Source: Haematobia irritans (Eukaryota > Arthropoda > Insecta > Diptera > Muscidae). Taken from it: a DNA stretch of 64,000 nt. Under the pieces are notes generated by a model. It was not told the DNA's origin and did no database searches. It saw only the letters and a program-made list of their open reading frames with translations. The position numbers were made by a program, and so were the translations under genes. Location of the stretch: the NCBI RefSeq assembly GCF_050003625.1, contig NC_134397.1, positions 222,394,537-222,458,536 on the forward strand, in the 5' to 3' direction. This document shows, piece after piece, positions 38,301 to 50,161 of the stretch (position 1 is the stretch's first letter; the number at the start of each line of letters is the position of its first letter).

Positions 38301-38501
38301 AACCGTAGTGTTTATCCGATTTCACTTCTTGATGGTATAGAAGGCGCACTGGTCATAAAAATTGCTTGAAACTGAATGTAAAATTTCCACATTCTCATAA
38401 TTATTTAAATAATGGGGTAAAAATCTACATTTTAGATTCCACATCAAGGCGTTATTTCATCAGTTTCTTGCACACATACAAGAGATGTTAATGATTCCTC
38501 T

Positions 38502-38855
38502 AGGTTTTAGGTTTAGGTTATGTGGCAGCCCGATGTATCAGGCTCACTTAGACTATTCAGTCCATTGTGATACCACAGTGGTGAACTTCTCTCTTATCAC
38601 TGAGTGCTGCCCGAGTCCATGTTAAGCTCAATGACAAGGAACCTCCTTTTTTTTATAGCCGAGTCCGAACGGCGTTCCACATTCGAGTGAAACCACTTAG
38701 AGAAGCTTTGAAACCCTCAGAAATGTCACCAGCATTACTGAGGTGGGATAATCCACCGCTAAAAAACTTTTTGGTGTTCGGTCGTAGCAGGAATCGAACC
38801 CACGACCTTGTGTATGCAAGGCGGGCATGCTAACCATTGCACCACGGTGGCTCCC
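38502..38855 (-). mobile_element. tRNA-derived SINE with 15-bp target duplication
   Basis: On the minus strand it runs from a tRNA-like head (38855) with promoter box B GGTTCGATTCC, through the conserved body, to a tail of CCTAA repeats (38502). The 15-mer GTTAATGATTCCTCT flanks it exactly at 38487-38501 and 38856-38870. A long target duplication with a simple tail is the mark of LINE-driven target-primed reverse transcription. The copy is nearly intact. Confidence 0.95.
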
Positions 38856-38879
38856 GTTAATGATTCCTCTAAAACTCAA

Positions 38880-39685
38880 ACAAAATCGAGAATCTGATCT
38901 CGACAAATTCAAGAAAATTTATTATTATTATTTATTAATTTTTTTTTAATTTATTTATTATACGAAGTTTATGATAGGCGCATTTTTGATACAAATTTAA
39001 AAATTTTAAGATCCGAACTATTTTGTGGGAGAAACGAATTTAGTAAATATTAGTATGTCATTTGCGTATAAATTTTCCCACGTTTTTAGTGCAGTTAACT
39101 ACTTACATGACCTAAAATAGTTAAATAAATATATGTTTAAATTAAATTAGCTTTTAAATTTAATTGTGGCTTTTTTTTGAGTGTAGATTTAAGGTTGGTT
39201 GGATTCATAACAAATATATTAATTTTAAAGAGACCTAATGTTTGGATCGGAACCAAAAAAAAATGAACCCTACATTTTACTAAAGCTGCTTTAATTCTAC
39301 CTAAGTTCATGGAATTATTATGTCTTAAGAAAGTTTCCATGACTTTAATAATTTTTTGTGTACATCAGTTAAATTAATTAAAACAGAGGAAACAATTATA
39401 CAAAAACGAAGCGCACAGATTAACTAAATTCGTGTATATTTAAGGTTCGGTGGACTGTTAAAAAATATATTCATTTTAAAAAGACCTCATGTTTGGATCG
39501 AAACCAATACCAAAATCCTTAAGTGAATGCCGAAACCTCTACACCCAAGTAACCTTTTTTGAGTGTACACACACTGTCGGAGCCAAAACATATAGATTTG
39601 TATCACATTCCCCTTTGAAGCCAAAAGCAACTTTTTCCAGCTTTTGTCCATTAGTCGAGTAGTTCATCCTGGTCAACACCAGAAA
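38880..39685. repeat. Diverged fragments of MITE families A and B
   Basis: Family B words (GACAAATTCAAGAAAATTTATT at 38903, TCATGGAATTATTATG at 39307, AAGAAAGTTTCCATGAC at 39328) and family A words (ACCAATACCAAAATCCTTAA at 39504, TTTTTTGAGTGTACA at 39556) are present. The SINE above landed next to or inside this material. Confidence 0.55.
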
Positions 39686-40128
39686 AAAATAGCACCGTTA
39701 ATAAATTAATTGATACAATTAACATTTTAATAAAAATAGAAGCATTAAGTTAATTAAGACATTGATTGAAAATTTTTAATTAAAAAATAAATTGATACAA
39801 TTAACATTTTAATCAAACTCGGAAAACTAACACCCATATAAAAAAGTTGAAGAAAACTTTAAGCCTACTTTTAGCTTATAACTTCTTTCGATAAACTGTC
39901 AATAAATTGTTTTGCGTATGGGCAGAAGTCAGTTAAAAAATTGATGGACATTTTTTAAATGTTTAAATAAAAATTTATTTGAAACAAGTAATTTTTTAAT
40001 CAAACTAAAAACACAAAGTCAGATAAGAAAGTAATAGAAAATAGTTACGTATTTAATTCAAATTTAAATTTTTAATTGAATCAATTAAAAAATTAATTGA
40101 GATTTTCAAATTAAAACTATGATTGATA

Positions 40129-41431
40129 AGGGTGATACGGTCAAAATTTGGTCAATATAAACTTGACGTATTTCTTTCAATGTTGCATTTAAAAGCCATG
40201 AACACCCCTCATTTTGAAGGTGTGTGTGTGTATAATGTTGCTCCTATTTTGATTTTGGAATTCACTCTTCAGTTGTCAAAATGCCGCCCAAGCAAGAAGA
40301 ACAGCGTATCAAAATTTTGCTCGCGCATCGCGAAAATCCGAGCTACTCGCACGCAAAGCTGGCAAAATCGCTAAAAGTTGCCAAATCAACCGTTACAAAT
40401 GTAATTAAAGTGTTTGGGGAACGTTTGTCGACAGCCAGGAAGTCTGGATCGGGGGGAAATCGAAAACCTGAAGCCGCTGAGACGACAAAGAGAGTTGCCG
40501 GTAGTTTCAAGCGAAACCCTAACCTCTCTCTCCGAGATGCCGCAAATAAGCTGGGTGTATCGTCTACAACCGTGCATCGAGCCAAAAACGAGCCGGACTA
40601 TCTACTTACAAGAAGGTAGTGACTCCAAATCGCGATGATAAACAAAATACGACGGCCAAAGCGCGATCCCGGAGGCTGTACACGACGATGCTGACGAAGT
40701 TTGACTGCGTGGTAATGGGCGACGAAACCTACGTCAAAGCCGACTACAAGCAGCTTCCGTGACAGGAGTTTTATACGGCAAAATGAAGGGGAAAGGTAGC
40801 AGATATTTTCAAGCACATAAAACTGTCAAAGTTCGCAAAGAAATATCTGGTTTGGCAAGCCATCTGTACATGTGGCTTGAAAAGCAGCATTTTCATAGCT
40901 TCCGGGACTGTCAACCAAGAAATTTACGTGAAAGAGTGTTTGAATAAACGTCTGCTGACTTTCCTGAAGTAACACGGTTGTTCCGTACTGTTTTGGCCGG
41001 ATTTGGCATCTTGCCATTACGGTAAAAAGGCCATGGAGTGGTACGCCGCCAACAACGTGCAAGTGGTTCCCAAGGACAAGAACCCTCCCAACACGCCAGA
41101 GCTCCGCCCAATTGAGAAATACTGGGCTATTGTCAAGCGGAACCTAAAGAAGACCAAAAAAAAAAAAACTACTAAGGACGAGCAGCAGTTCAAGGCAAAC
41201 TGGCTTTCTGCGGCGAAGAAGGTGGACAAGGTGGCTGTACAAAATCTGATGGCAGGTGTCAAGCGTGAGGCCCGGCAATTCGGATTTGGAAAAGCGAAAG
41301 CCTAACTGAATATTTTTCCTGAATTTTATACTAATTGAACTTGAAAAAGAAATTTAATTTGATTTTTTAAATAAACGATTTCACAGATTTACACGCGTTT
41401 CCCTTGACCAAATTTTGACCATATCACCCTT
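40129..41431 (+). mobile_element. Tc1/mariner DD37E element (ITmD37E type), inactive
   Basis: Terminal inverted repeats are clear: left AGGGTGATACGGTCAAAATT and right, in complement, AAGGGTGATATGGTCAAAAT, extending for about 27 bp, with TA at 40127-40128 and 41432-41433. Length is about 1.3 kb, the usual size. The transposase reading is broken (see next entry). Confidence 0.92.
40281..41305 (+). pseudogene. DD37E mariner transposase, frameshifted
   Basis: The gene starts MPPKQEEQRIKILLAHRENP, continues with two helix-turn-helix segments (KSLKVAKSTVTNVI and DAANKLGVSSTTVHR) and a GSGGNRKP linker, and then shifts frame at about 40582 where one A seems to be missing. The next frame carries TKFDCVVMGDETYVKADYKQ (first catalytic Asp), then a TGA at about 40759 in place of Gly. 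After further shifts the last frame has WPDLASCHYGKKAMEWY (second Asp) and ELRPIEKYW (catalytic Glu), with 37 residues between them, and ends in KVAVQNLMAGVKREARQFG before TAA at 41303. At least three disabling changes are visible, so no full protein can be made. Confidence 0.9.
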
Positions 41432-41515
41432 TAATATCAATGTCGCGATAGAAGACATTTCAATTAAAACATTAATTAATTTCGTGATTGAAAAATTTTT
41501 GTGCGTAAAATCAAC

Positions 41516-42175
41516 TTGGCTTTAATAATTCAGAAAAGTTCTTCAAAATGAATTAAATCGTCTTTAAATTTGTTCACTTTTTGTATCTGGTATTTAAGGC
41601 AAAAAGCATTTAAAAATGGGAGAAGGCTTTCAACTCCTTATTTTAAAGATGGTTTTTTACACAGGATAATTTACTTGAAGTCGAGTCTGAATTTGGAATT
41701 GTAAGCACATCTAGAAAAAAGCAGTAAACGAATAAATTTAAGTTTGTTTCCTTGTATCAGTTACGTGAAATTTAACACAGAAAAAAAATCACGAAAATTG
41801 TTCCAATTAAAGTCTTAATTGAGTTTTAAAAAATATTCAATTAAAAATTTAATTAGTTCAACAAATTTTTTAATTGAAACAAAGGTCAATTACAAAAATT
41901 ATTAGTATTTATAATTTGTTAATGGGATCAATTAATTTTTTAATTGACTTTCAATAAATTTTTTTATTGATATTATCATTTCTGTGATTGAAGACATTTT
42001 TTAATTAAAAAATTAATTGGATCAATTAATTTCGTGATTGAATCAGAATTTTTATATGTGAAATTTAAAAGAGAATTGTGTCTTAAATATATTCTTATTT
42101 CAATTCTCCGCTTATTTGGCTCGGAATCAATACAAATTCATTAGTGTAAAGACAAAGTCCTTAGAACCGAGTTAG
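41516..42175. mobile_element. MITE family A copy interrupted by MITE family D
   Basis: Family A words occur on both sides of the insertion at 41776-42060 (AATTCAGAAAAGTTCTTC to the left; AGAGAATTGTGTCTTAAA and TTTGGCTCGGAATCAATAC to the right). This copy is in reverse orientation relative to 31689-32806. Confidence 0.65.
41776..42060 (+). mobile_element. MITE family D, complete (285 bp) with 8-bp target duplication
   Basis: It starts CACAGAAAAAAAATCACG and ends TTTTTATATGTG. AAATTTAA flanks it at 41768-41775 and 42061-42068, fitting an 8-bp duplication. The interior is almost entirely TTAATTGA/TCAATTAA words. An 8-bp duplication with CA...TG ends would fit hAT-like mobilisation; this is an inference. 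Confidence 0.75.
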
Positions 42176-42785
42176 TATTTATTTATTTATTATTATTTTT
42201 ATTTATTTTGGGCTGATAGGTGACCAAACAAATAGCCAGTCTGAACACATCTTGAGGGCTGCGAAAATTTCTGTCGTGTATTTGTATATTTTGCAAAAAA
42301 AACTCACACTATTTACAAATGCATTTATCACATTAAAAACAGATTATTCTGATGCTACATTAAATTGAGAATCAATTGAGTAACCTCACCATGAATTCAC
42401 TAAATTAAAAAAAAAAATCATGAACAATGTACTATAGTATGTCTTGCCTTATTTTATTTCCCTATCTGAAGCATCAATCTTGTGATGCGATATTCAATTA
42501 TTGTGTTTATTTTCCAATGCTATTTTAAGCGGAAAAAGTTTTACGTAAAACCACAAGTTCTTCTGTGGGGCACGTACATCACAGATATCCTAGATAAATG
42601 CAATGGCGGTTTATGTGGCTATTGCATTTACAGAGGAAAGACATTTTTAAACATGTAGGGAATAATCATTTAATGTGATATATAAAGAAAGAGAACTTTT
42701 TAACCGTCATTTATAAAATCACAGAGAAACACATTAATTGTCGGATTTTTATTTCCACTTTATTTTAAAGAGATTTTATTTTATT
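42176..42785. other. Noncoding AT-rich DNA
   Basis: Unique-looking; no gene or recognised repeat. Confidence 0.4.
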
Positions 42786-42786
42786 A

Positions 42787-43035
42787 TGGCAGCCCGATTA
42801 ATTTTAAGGCTCACTTAGACTATTCAGTCCATTGTGAAACAGCTTCCATATAAAGGCTGGCCGTTATTGCAGAGGCTGAAGGAGGCAGGACAAGGCACCT
42901 CCTTTTTATAGCCGAGCCCGAAGTGGGTTTCACTTAGAGTAGGCTTGAAAAACTTTTTGGCGTTCGGTCGAAACTGGGATTGTACCCTTTCTATGCAAGG
43001 CTGGTGTGCTAACCATTACACCATCGTAGCTCCCT
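42787..43035 (-). mobile_element. tRNA-derived SINE, internally deleted
   Basis: On the minus strand the tRNA-like head (GGGAGCTACGATGG near 43035, with GGTTAGCACACCAGCC) and the tail-proximal part (CTGAATAGTCTAAGTGAGCC) are both present. The middle is shortened and diverged. Confidence 0.8.
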
Positions 43036-44794
43036 TCCATTATAGCGAAAATAGTGCGAGTTTTGGTAGTAATCCCCTCCCTCCAAATACCATCAACTAT
43101 TTTTGTTTGCTATTCAATTCTACTATGTTTATCCACACATTTGTTATGCGATAGATGTATACCAAGTGGGTGTCAATCTATACAAAATCAATATGAGATA
43201 CAAAGAAACCATTCGCTTATTTATATTTACACTCGATTGAGTATACGACATAAAAGCATGCATGAACATGAACACCCATCAGCTTTGTTGATTTTGCAAA
43301 CAAAAGGAAATTTCTAAAGGATTCCCGCTACTACATCCATAATATGTTATGGTAAATTGAAAATCCTAGCTTTTCTCTCAGGAGAGCTGTTTTAAAGAGG
43401 GAGAGAGAGAGGGAGCACGTCTTGTTTAAGTTGCTTGGAATTCATTTCAGAATTACAGATAATGTTCGAAATACGTTTCGTAATTAAATAGTTAGATTGA
43501 AACAACTTTTACACAGTTTATCAGAAAAGAAAACTATTCTTTCGGTGTAAATTTAGCTTGTAAAAGTATTAAATTAATTTGAAAGAGATTTCATTTGAAG
43601 TGAAAATGCAATATATTAAAAACATTATTTTTAAGCAAACCAATTATGTTTTATTTGGTTTAATTTATGCTTAAAGTATTTCTAATATCATTTTCAATTT
43701 CAGTTTAATTGAATGGGTATGAAATGTATTTAGTTTAAATTAAGGTTTATACAACTTTATGTAGTATTTTAGAAACTTATTTATGCTTAATAACATTTTT
43801 TTTCTGTCATGAAACCTAATATATTTCCTAATAGATAGATACAAATAAATTCAAAGAAACTTTGCTTACTTATACTCGTCCAATAACTAGGAAAACAAAA
43901 TTGGATAAAGGTTATTTACCATCATCCTTGCTCTTAGTTTCCGGTTCTTTTATTTCTTCTGTCATAGCCCAATGTAAATTGTCAATATTATGGCAAATAT
44001 CTCAAAACAATTTATTTCAAATTATTTCCTTTTGACCAATTATTGTGTCAATATTCGAACATTTTGTTAAGTTGAAAAGTTATTTTAGGCTTGTGGCTTT
44101 TTCATGAGGATACACTTCAAATAATTGATTTTAAATTTGAATAATCACTTTCAACATACAAATAACTCTTTCTAAATGTATTGCATACTCTTGGGCGTTG
44201 AGTGAGCCACAACAATTATGTCTCACAAGCTATTTGCACAACCATATGAAATTCCAGTTATAGCTGCTACTCCTGCTTCAAATAGCTGAAGATAAATTGG
44301 TTTTGGTTCTTGTATATTGAAAACCAACTAATATGGCAAGCAGGACATTTTTTTCTCCACAATGGAATTTTGTTTTTAATTTTAACAAAGAATTTTCTTC
44401 TATACCTCCTATTGGGTAGGAGTTTTTGTTCTGTTGTTGTGGAACTATGGAATGCGTTTGAACATTATTAAAAATTTGCAAATATCCCAAAGAAATGATA
44501 ACAAGGAACATGGGATAGGTGCTTTATGGAGCACGTGTGCTCTATTGAATAAGTAAGGTTCAACTCAGATGGGAGAGAATATCATAATAGTTTTGGCATA
44601 TCGAAATTATTGTATAAAAGTGTACATCAAACTCAAATTGCCAACTTAAATATGGGAAACCTTATACTTATCTTAATGAATTGGTGATGATGAAAATATT
44701 TTTTTTAAATAAATTATTAAAAAGTTGTACAACATGACAAAAAGGTAGCACAAACATGTATGAAGTATCAACTTGAGAAAAGTTACTACAGTGA
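43036..44794. other. Noncoding DNA, unique-looking
   Basis: (GA)n patch at 43400-43415. No open frame or exon is convincing on either strand. Confidence 0.4.
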
Positions 44795-45030
44795 ACAAAA
44801 AATGTCCTCTTCCAAAGATTCTGTCTTTAATGATTTTGGTATTGATTCCCAGTAAGACACAATTCCCTCTTAAATTTGGGTTTTGCGTACTAGGAACCAA
44901 ATTTGAATTTTACGTTTTTGAAGCTTTTTTTCTTCATATCAGAGAAATGCGTCTTCTATGCTAAGCAAAATTCGCATTCGTATTTTAAGGACATGAAATC
45001 TTTCACCTCACGACAGTATTTTTTGCACTA
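44795..45030. repeat. MITE family A fragment
   Basis: TTTTGGTATTGATTCC at 44834, AAGACACAATTCCCTCTTAA at 44855, AGAGAAATGCGTCTTC at 44941 and GGACATGAAATCTTTCACC at 44989 follow the order of the full element with internal deletions. Confidence 0.7.
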
Positions 45031-45149
45031 ACGTGGTACACTGATTAAATTATTGATTACTTCTTAGACAATGAGATGGAATCTATAGTTACCCTGAATA
45101 GATTTCGCTATCAATGATCAATGCTTTTTCAAATTCGTAGTTGGATGGT

Positions 45150-45310
45150 TTCGGTGGGGTCAACGTTACGTGCATTGAGGTCTAGTGATTTAACATCTTG
45201 ACCTCGACTTTTGAGGCCATGTAAAAGATAAAATCTACGACAGCAGCCCATCGCCGATTCAAGACCTCGACGATAGAATTCGTGAGGTTATTGATCGACT
45301 TTTGATCTCA
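45150..45310 (+). pseudogene. Remnant of a mariner-family transposase C-terminus
   Basis: The frame from about 45220 reads GHVKDKIYDSSPSPIQDLDD then RIREVID, preceded by a degenerate RSSDLT motif at about 45178. This is the typical sequence after the last catalytic Asp in DD41D-type mariners (DLTPLDFFLWGHVKDKVY). The Trp before GHVK is TGA and the DLT segment is out of frame. No terminal repeats were located. It is not close to the copy at 4.0 kb. Confidence 0.7.
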
Positions 45311-47269
45311 ATCAAAACTTTTCTAGATTTTTTTTTTGGAAATGTAAACTTTCCGACTTATTTCATATTTTTTTTTTTTGAAAAGTCCTTTTTTTCTAAA
45401 TTTTTTAAATAATTTTCAACTTTTACAATCGTGACTTCCTTTTCAGCATAAATTCAAATGCGATTTAACAACTTTTCGGTAAAGTTCGATTAGTATATGT
45501 TGGTTGCATATAATCCCGATTAGTCGATTTTGACCAACACTTTTTTTCAATAATAGATTAAACTATTTATATTGAAGATTGCAAAAAATTGACTTTGATA
45601 GTTTTGAAAAAAAGGTTGATTTAGCGAAAAGACAATTTTCGATTTTGTATCCCTGGTTGCGATTTGATTTTGTAAAATGTTTATGAAAAGAATAAGCGTG
45701 GTGGCCAATTATGTCAAAATTTCAAAATTTTCCACCTAATGGATGGAAACATCTCTCGTTCGAAGGGCTTTGAAATCCCCCCCGCATTACCGAGAAAAGA
45801 CGAATTGCAAAACTTTCCCAGCAAGTGCTTAGTATAATGTATCAGTGAACAAAAACTATGAACTACAAACAATATTCGCAATTAGAAAATTTGCTAATTG
45901 TATTTCCTACACCAAAGCTTTTGCCACGTTGCACCCACAAAAATTATAATACCTTGGTGAACTAAGCATGTGCGTTTAATAACTCCTTGCATAGGATTCA
46001 CGATTTACATAAAAATTTATTTTGAATTTCATCTCTCAACAATGCCATAAATATTTTAAGTTGGTAAAAACGTGAGAGTTTTAATAAAACTCCATAGAAT
46101 TTCTACAAATTAAAAGTTTTAATTGTTCCTCGAATTTATTTCATAAACTTCGCCATTTTCACGAAATATACAATTTCACTTACTCGCAACAATTCCTGGC
46201 ATTGTAATTCCATCATTATGGCATTAAAATTTTGAAATTAAATCTCTTAAACATTTATTAACTCTTACCCATGACACTCCATGGAGGAGACTGCAAGTAC
46301 AAGACAGAGGACGTAGAGAGTACAAAAATCATCCATAGAGGAAAGGAACCAGTTAAAGGGGAAGAGCAGGAGGAAGAGAAAAACATCATAAAGTTTGAAA
46401 CATACCTAGAAAAGAGATGAGAGAAATGTGCATAAATTAAAATACTTGTACAATAAAATAAATATTCTACTTTAAAACAATTAAGAAAGTTTCATGTTTT
46501 TTTTTAACATCATTAAGAATGCTTGTAATTAATACTCTCTGTTGTATAAACCCACTCTGGCCCAAGAACATTGACAACGATGCCAGCAGAAAAAAAAATG
46601 ATGCAAGCAGTAACAGAATCAGATTCATTAGCTAACATTCATACAAGAGTGCAGAGAGAATAACGCAACAACAGTAGCAGCAGCAGTAGTCGTCTCAGTA
46701 TCGATAAGAGCAACTTGTGGATTCACAAAGTGACACGATGGTGTCATTAATAACTTAAGCAGATAAAAAAATACTTAAAAGTTCAACAAAGTACCGTGGC
46801 TCTGCTCTATTCGTGAAGGAGCATCATAGGAATTACGAAAGAAGGCTTAAGGCTATGCAGCTGCCACGAATGAAAAACAAAAATAACAAAAAAACTGAAA
46901 ATGGTAATAAGCCGCAAATGAAAAATCTAACAAACATACCGCAAGACATTGCATTTATCTATGCCTCAAGAATTATTGCTAAAAGTCATAAGACCAAGTA
47001 TTTTCAAAGAAAAGTGTAAATAATCATACAATGTAGACAATCTAAAATTGGGCTTGGTTGACTGTGTTATACTCTAAGTAAATGCTAAACTCTAAATAAA
47101 TTTTAAAATTAACCTCATTAACAAGCATTTTCTTACAGTGTGAGGAAGGAAACTTACAATATTGGATGGGGTGCGGACAGTTGGACAGTCATATACCTTC
47201 GAATAGCCGCCCAGAGGAAAGGATTGGGGATATGAAAGACGAAAATCGATATTTCAACTAATGGACTTT
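45311..47269. other. Noncoding DNA, partly unique
   Basis: CAG-rich patch at 46674-46692 and AG-rich patch at 46340-46380. A frame of 68 codons from GTG (46813-47019) has many Lys/Asn and no recognisable motif; not called as a gene. Confidence 0.4.
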
Positions 47270-47475
47270 GTTACAAAAAGTCGAAAACTTGACTTTGAAT
47301 TTTCATCAAAAAGGAGAAAGTCGCGACGTTCAAAGTTTTAGAAAAAGTCGTAAAGTCGACCTTTGAAAACAACAAAATGTGGAAAGTCGACAATTTTAAA
47401 TTATGTATAAATCTAAAAGTCGATATTTCATTGATCGCAACTTTTTTTCCTCGACTTTTCCTCGATTTTTTCCGA
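47270..47475. repeat. AAAGTCGA-rich diverged repeat
   Basis: AAAGTCGA/TCGACTTT words recur about every 20-40 bp, several as AGTCG...CGACT pairs. Related words occur at 45190-45310 and 45560-45650. Origin not known. Confidence 0.6.
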
Positions 47476-47529
47476 TTCATTCAATCACAATCTAACCGAT
47501 CTTACCAAGGAGCCCGTTACAATTAAATT

Positions 47530-47689
47530 AAAAAAAATAATGCACTTTCCAGAATTTATAAAACAATATTCGGTGTCGGAAGCTGGGATGGGAAATATTG
47601 TTGAGCAGGAGAAGTCGTGGGGGTTAAATTATATGATGACCCATTGCTGCTGTCGTTGGCACAACACCCTGCACGTAGTCAGTATGACT
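47530..47689. other. Noncoding sequence before the SINE
   Basis: A frame starting ATGCACTTTCCAG (47540) runs into the SINE and is therefore not credible as an independent gene. Confidence 0.35.
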
Positions 47690-48545
47690 AGGTTAGGTGG
47701 CAGCCCGATGTATCAGACTCACTTAGTCTATTCAGTCCTTTGTGATACCACATTGGTGAACTTCTCTCTTATCACTGAGTGCTGCCCGATTACATGTTAG
47801 GCTCAATGACAATGGACCTCCTTTTTATAGACGAGTCCGAACGGCGTTCCACATTGCAGTGAAACCACTTAGAGAAGCTTTGAAACACTCAGAAATGTCA
47901 CCAGCATTACTGCACTGAAAAAACAGTGAACCCACCAGGAAAGAAAATTTTAGTTAATTGTTGAAAAATTTGATTAAATGTAGAAAATTTTAACTAAACA
48001 GTATTATAAACGCAGATGTCGCTCCGATTTCGCAAAAACAAGTAAAAAATTTTCGACAAATTTGAGAAGATTTATCAGACAAAATTATTATTTTTCACTT
48101 ATTAAAGAAAATTTCGTAGTTTGAAGGAAAAAATTGGAGTTCAAAATTGCAAAAATGTCTTTAGTGCCATACGAAGTTCATGATGGACGCATTATTGATA
48201 AAATTTACAAATATTAAGGAATTCTGAACTATTTTGTGGGAGACACGAATTTAGTTCATCTTTATACTTCAATTGTGTATAATTTTTTCTTCTGCTTTAG
48301 TTAAGTTAACTTACGTACGCAAAAAATTGTTAATGGCATGGAAACTTTCTTAAAACTTAATAATTCCATGAACTAAAAGAGAATAAAATCAGCTTTAGTG
48401 AAATATAGGGTTCACTTTTTTTTGAGTGTGAGGTGGGATAATCCACCGCTGAAAAACTTTTTGGTGTGCGGTCGAAGCAGGAATCGAACCCACGATCTGG
48501 TGAATGCAAGGTGGGCATGCTAACCATTGCATCACGGTGGCTCCC
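47690..48545 (-). mobile_element. tRNA-derived SINE split by MITE family B
   Basis: Tail side 47690-47912 and head side 48429-48545 together make one SINE. The head is on the right with box B as GGTTCGATTCC in complement (about 48482-48492). The uninterrupted copy at 38.5 kb gives the empty site: ATTACTGAGGTGGG there, against ATTACTG then the MITE then TGAGGTGGG here. Confidence 0.95.
47913..48428 (+). mobile_element. MITE family B, complete (516 bp)
   Basis: The ends are CACTGAAAAAACAGTGAAC and, in complement, CACTCAAAAAAAAGTGAAC, with TG on both sides (47911-47912, 48429-48430). The interior has GATTTCGCAAAAACAAGTAA and AAGAAAGTTTCCATGCCAT. It is the same length as the copy at 50440-50955. 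Noncoding. Confidence 0.95.
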
Positions 48546-48599
48546 ATCAGTGCCAATTAACAATCGCTGAAGTTTATATTTTTGTATGGCTTTAGTGGC

Positions 48600-49702
48600 T
48601 GTTTTATTTAACGTTTTTAAATTTTGAATCATGCACAGAAAAAAAAGTGTATCGTAAATTTAAGAAGATTTTTACAATAATTTATTACAAGAATTTTCCA
48701 GAATTTTAGTTTATTTTTCGTATCTTCAACGAAAATTAACTACTCGAAAAGAAATTTTACAAATTCTAAGTAGCAATCGTTTAGTTCATGGCCTACAAAA
48801 TACGATGGAAATTTCCTTAAAAAATTTCTTAACTAGTAGTTAAAAATTCGTTTGTCATGCTATAAAACTACTTGTGAAATGTAAAGTATTTTCTAAATAA
48901 TAAGTGCAATTTACTATAAGATTTTTTTGTATGAGAAAATATTATTTTACGAAAAATGAACTTGAAAGTGGATAGCAATTTCTTACTGACAATTCCTATA
49001 GTTAATAATTGTTGGTAAAAAATGACCCAATGAAATATTTTTAGTTCGCATGTAATAAAATTTATAGACATTTTCGTCAAAAATGGTAGATAACATTTCA
49101 TGAAAATTTTGCAAACTTTAAGTTAAACGTTTCATCGTTCATAAACTGGTGTGCCTTTACGAATATTATTCTTAGAGTGAATGGTCAGCAGATGCGATGA
49201 ACTAATGCATAGTACAGAGATCTTTATCGGAATAGTGGAATGTGATTAATGTAAAGATGATGTTACTTGAGTTTTGTTGTGTATACATGAGCGTGGGGTT
49301 GTTTTTATTTTTGTTCATTTAGTGGTTTGTGTGTGCGTGTGTTTGTTATTCGTTGATGGTTTTTGGCTGGATGAGGTGTTGTTTTCAATAAAGGCACATG
49401 TGTTTTTGGTGTTGTAGGGATGTTTTGACTTTGCTTGGTTTTGTTTGGCATGCTTCAGTTGTACAGTTGGCGTTGGCGTGGGTTGTTGCATCTTTTAAGC
49501 AGGTATACAACAAGGGAATATAAAGGCATGGAATATTTTGGATTTTTGAGACATATATTGGTGTTTGTTAATTAAACCTTTTAAATGAAAGTTATTAAAA
49601 TTTTATCAGTAGTTTAGAAAAAAGTTATTAAGAATATTTAGGAAAATGTGTTGAAAGTGTATTGAAATTTTTATTATTCTATGTAAAAAAATAAAATTCC
49701 AG
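48600..49702. other. Noncoding DNA upstream of the micro-exon array
   Basis: AT-rich to 49190, then a T/G-rich, less repetitive stretch (49280-49500). A promoter or first exon of the array below could lie here but none can be fixed; ATATAAAGG at 49519 is a possible TATA-like word. Confidence 0.35.
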
Positions 49703-50161
49703 ATGAATTTTGTTATATCTCAGCGTATAGTTTATTCATAAATTGGTAAGTATTTTTTTAATATGACTTTCTTTTAAAAAGAATATTTTTTATGTATATT
49801 ATTATTTGTTAATTATTTTTTTTTTTGTAAATCAGTTTAATGGTTTTCTTTGTTGTAAAAACAATATTTAATTTCAGAGCAACTCCAGATGGATTCGAAC
49901 AAATTTAAAAAATAGAGAATTGGTAAGTTTTCTTTTAAAAATTGCCTTTTTTCGACTAGAATATTTACGTTTTTATGACCTTTTTATCATTAAAATTACA
50001 GGTTTTTAATACCTTATTTTAGTATTTCTTTAATAAATTTTTTGGAAACCAATGTAATATTTTTAATGTAAAAAAATATTTAATTTCAGAATAACCCCTT
50101 AAAAATTTGGACAAATTTTTAGTACTAGTGAATTGGTAAGGATTCTTTAACTTTCTTTTAA

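Larger units (their letters stand above)
39690..41515. mobile_element. MITE family D remnant split by a DD37E mariner
   Basis: Family D words (TTAATTGA/TCAATTAA alternation) occur up to 40120, and the characteristic GTCGCGATAGAAGACATTTC followed by TTTCGTGATTGAAAAATTTT resumes at 41442-41500, directly after the mariner. The mariner appears to have landed inside this older element. Confidence 0.6.

Noticed and set aside
40281..41305. Intact DD37E transposase gene
   Set aside because: At least one single-base frameshift (about 40582), one nonsense codon (about 40759) and further shifts separate the catalytic motifs.
46813..47019. 68-codon Lys/Asn-rich frame
   Set aside because: It starts at GTG, has low-complexity composition and no homology or splice evidence.
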